A DNA stretch of 64,000 bases, taken from positions 1 to 64,000 of the forward strand of contig NZ_JAFRNB010000143.1 in NCBI RefSeq assembly GCF_017430385.1, given 5' to 3'. The position numbers were made by a program, and so were the translations under genes. Below are positions 63,297 through 64,000 of this stretch, one piece after another. Origin of the DNA: Treponema sp. (lineage in GTDB: Bacteria > Spirochaetota > Spirochaetia > Treponematales > Treponemataceae). The number at the start of each line of letters is the position of its first letter. The stretch's first letter is position 1. The notes beneath the pieces are model-generated. The model did not search any database, was not told the origin of the DNA, and saw nothing but the letters and a program-made list of their open reading frames with translations.

Positions 63297-64000
63297 CTAA
63301 AAACTGAGCCTGTATTCGCGCGGTGAAAGCCCGGTGTTCTTTTTAAAGATATAGCTGAAATAATGCGGGTCAGAGAATCCACATTCGTAAGCTATATCGT
63401 AGCCTTTCATTTCAGTCTCGCGCATGAGCCGTTTGGCATTTTCCAGCCGCACATTCGTGAGATATTCGATAAAAGTTGTCTTACATTCCTGAGAAAAAAT
63501 CGTGCTGAAATGGTTCGGGCTAAGGGCGACCGCTTCGGCAACCGTTGTGAGCGTGGTGTTCTGGTCGGCGTAGTGCTCTTCGATGTAGCGTTTGGCCTTC
63601 AAAATCACATCTCCGTATTTTCCGGTCATTTTTGAGTCACGGTATTCCAACGCAAACGAAAGAACCTGCTCTACTTTCTTTCTGAAATCTTTTTCGTCAC
63701 CCACAGCATCATCGATGAATTTTCGTTGCAGAATTTCCGGCTTCAATTTCTTTATGTCGCCGCCGAGTTTTTCAACGAGTTTTGACACCGCAAAAATCAA
63801 ATCAACAAGAAGATAAGAAGCAAAAACGCTGAACTGGCCGGGATTATTCTTGATAAGCTCCATTGACTCGTCGATAATCGCAGAAATGTCATTCTTTCCG
63901 GCGTATTTGAGCCTTTCCACGAGCGGGTCATTTTCTTTGAGGTCAAGAATTCCTGTTGCCGAAGAATTTGCATTTGAATCAGGATTCAGCCCTTCTTCCA
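63297..64000 (-). CDS. YesN-like response regulator, AraC output, 3' part
   Basis: The frame is open to the window end, so the N-terminal receiver domain is not seen. The visible part has the long helical linker typical of YesN regulators (RLKYAGKNDISAIIDESMELI...) and a C-terminal AraC double helix-turn-helix (TTLTTVAEAVALSPNHFSTIFSQECKTTF, YDIAYECGFSDPHYFSYIFKKNTGLSPREYR). YesN-type regulators usually control carbohydrate uptake with a YesM-type kinase. It lies 80 bases upstream of the HD-GYP gene and may regulate it. Confidence 0.85.
   Translation of the reverse strand, partial: EEGLNPDSNANSSATGILDLKENDPLVERLKYAGKNDISAIIDESMELIKNNPGQFSVFASYLLVDLIFAVSKLVEKLGGDIKKLKPEILQRKFIDDAVGDEKDFRKKVEQVLSFALEYRDSKMTGKYGDVILKAKRYIEEHYADQNTTLTTVAEAVALSPNHFSTIFSQECKTTFIEYLTNVRLENAKRLMRETEMKGYDIAYECGFSDPHYFSYIFKKNTGLSPREYRLSF

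Overview
The window looks like a chromosomal segment of a gut- or rumen-type spirochaete, most likely a Treponema. This is an inference from gene content: an mglB-mglA-mglC glucose/galactose system with a lipoprotein binding protein, a desulfoferrodoxin-type superoxide reductase, a dense set of c-di-GMP enzymes, an anaerobic (cbi-type) cobalamin pathway, and many short lipoproteins. No 16S gene or other direct marker is present.

Layout. 1-2.2 kb: the 3' part of a type I restriction subunit and a YgjP-like metalloprotease. 2.3-8.2 kb (- strand): a urea-type ABC transporter (urtA, a fused urtBC, urtD, urtE) behind two small membrane proteins, with a divergent LuxR-type regulator at 8.5 kb; three leaders here carry terminator-like hairpins before the start codon. 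8.9-11.6 kb: a membrane protein and a peroxide-defence operon (glutathione peroxidase-like, thioredoxin reductase-like, OhrR) that runs into cbiC. 12.2-13.7 kb: HAD hydrolase and a VapC/Phd-type toxin-antitoxin pair. 13.8-15.9 kb: cbiD-cbiF. 16-17.4 kb: superoxide reductase, an unknown coiled-coil protein, tRNA-Val(GAC) and palindromic DNA. 17.4-21.9 kb: mglBAC, with an extended MglC. 22.1-28.3 kb: a response-regulator diguanylate cyclase, then ribD, a frameshifted lipoprotein gene, ribE, an FMN riboswitch, ribBA and ribH. 28.4-35.3 kb: SDR, cbiA (with an in-frame palindromic insertion), cheX, cbiGHJ and a cbiET fusion. 35.3-39.5 kb: cysteine-cluster protein, uracil permease, long uracil phosphoribosyltransferase, glycosyltransferase. 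39.6-48 kb: membrane GGDEF-EAL protein, tcdA, and a signalling cluster (orphan solute-binding lipoprotein, hybrid kinase, HPt, REC-EAL). 48-51.5 kb: P1 peptidase, a csoR remnant, an XRE-superoxide-reductase fusion, a decayed SH3-like gene and a TatD-like protein lacking metal ligands. 51.5-53.9 kb: cbiB and cobT around a structured leader or sRNA. 53.9-64 kb: a beta-lactamase-fold hydrolase, a second membrane GGDEF-EAL protein, decayed genes of an NHLM-type peptide exporter and a binding protein, then another orphan solute-binding lipoprotein with an HD-GYP protein and a YesN-like regulator.

How the genes fit together. The cobalamin genes (cbiC, D, F, A, G, H, J, E/T, B and cobT) are scattered over six places and together cover much of the anaerobic corrin route; cbiL, a cobaltochelatase, cbiP, cobU and cobS are not in the window. 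At least six proteins make, degrade or bind c-di-GMP, and two loci pair an orphan sugar-type binding lipoprotein with signalling enzymes and no permease.

Regulation. At least eight genes have a good -10 hexamer only 6-8 nt before the start codon, which predicts leaderless mRNAs. The intergenic regions carry several nested palindromic elements, one of them inside cbiA.
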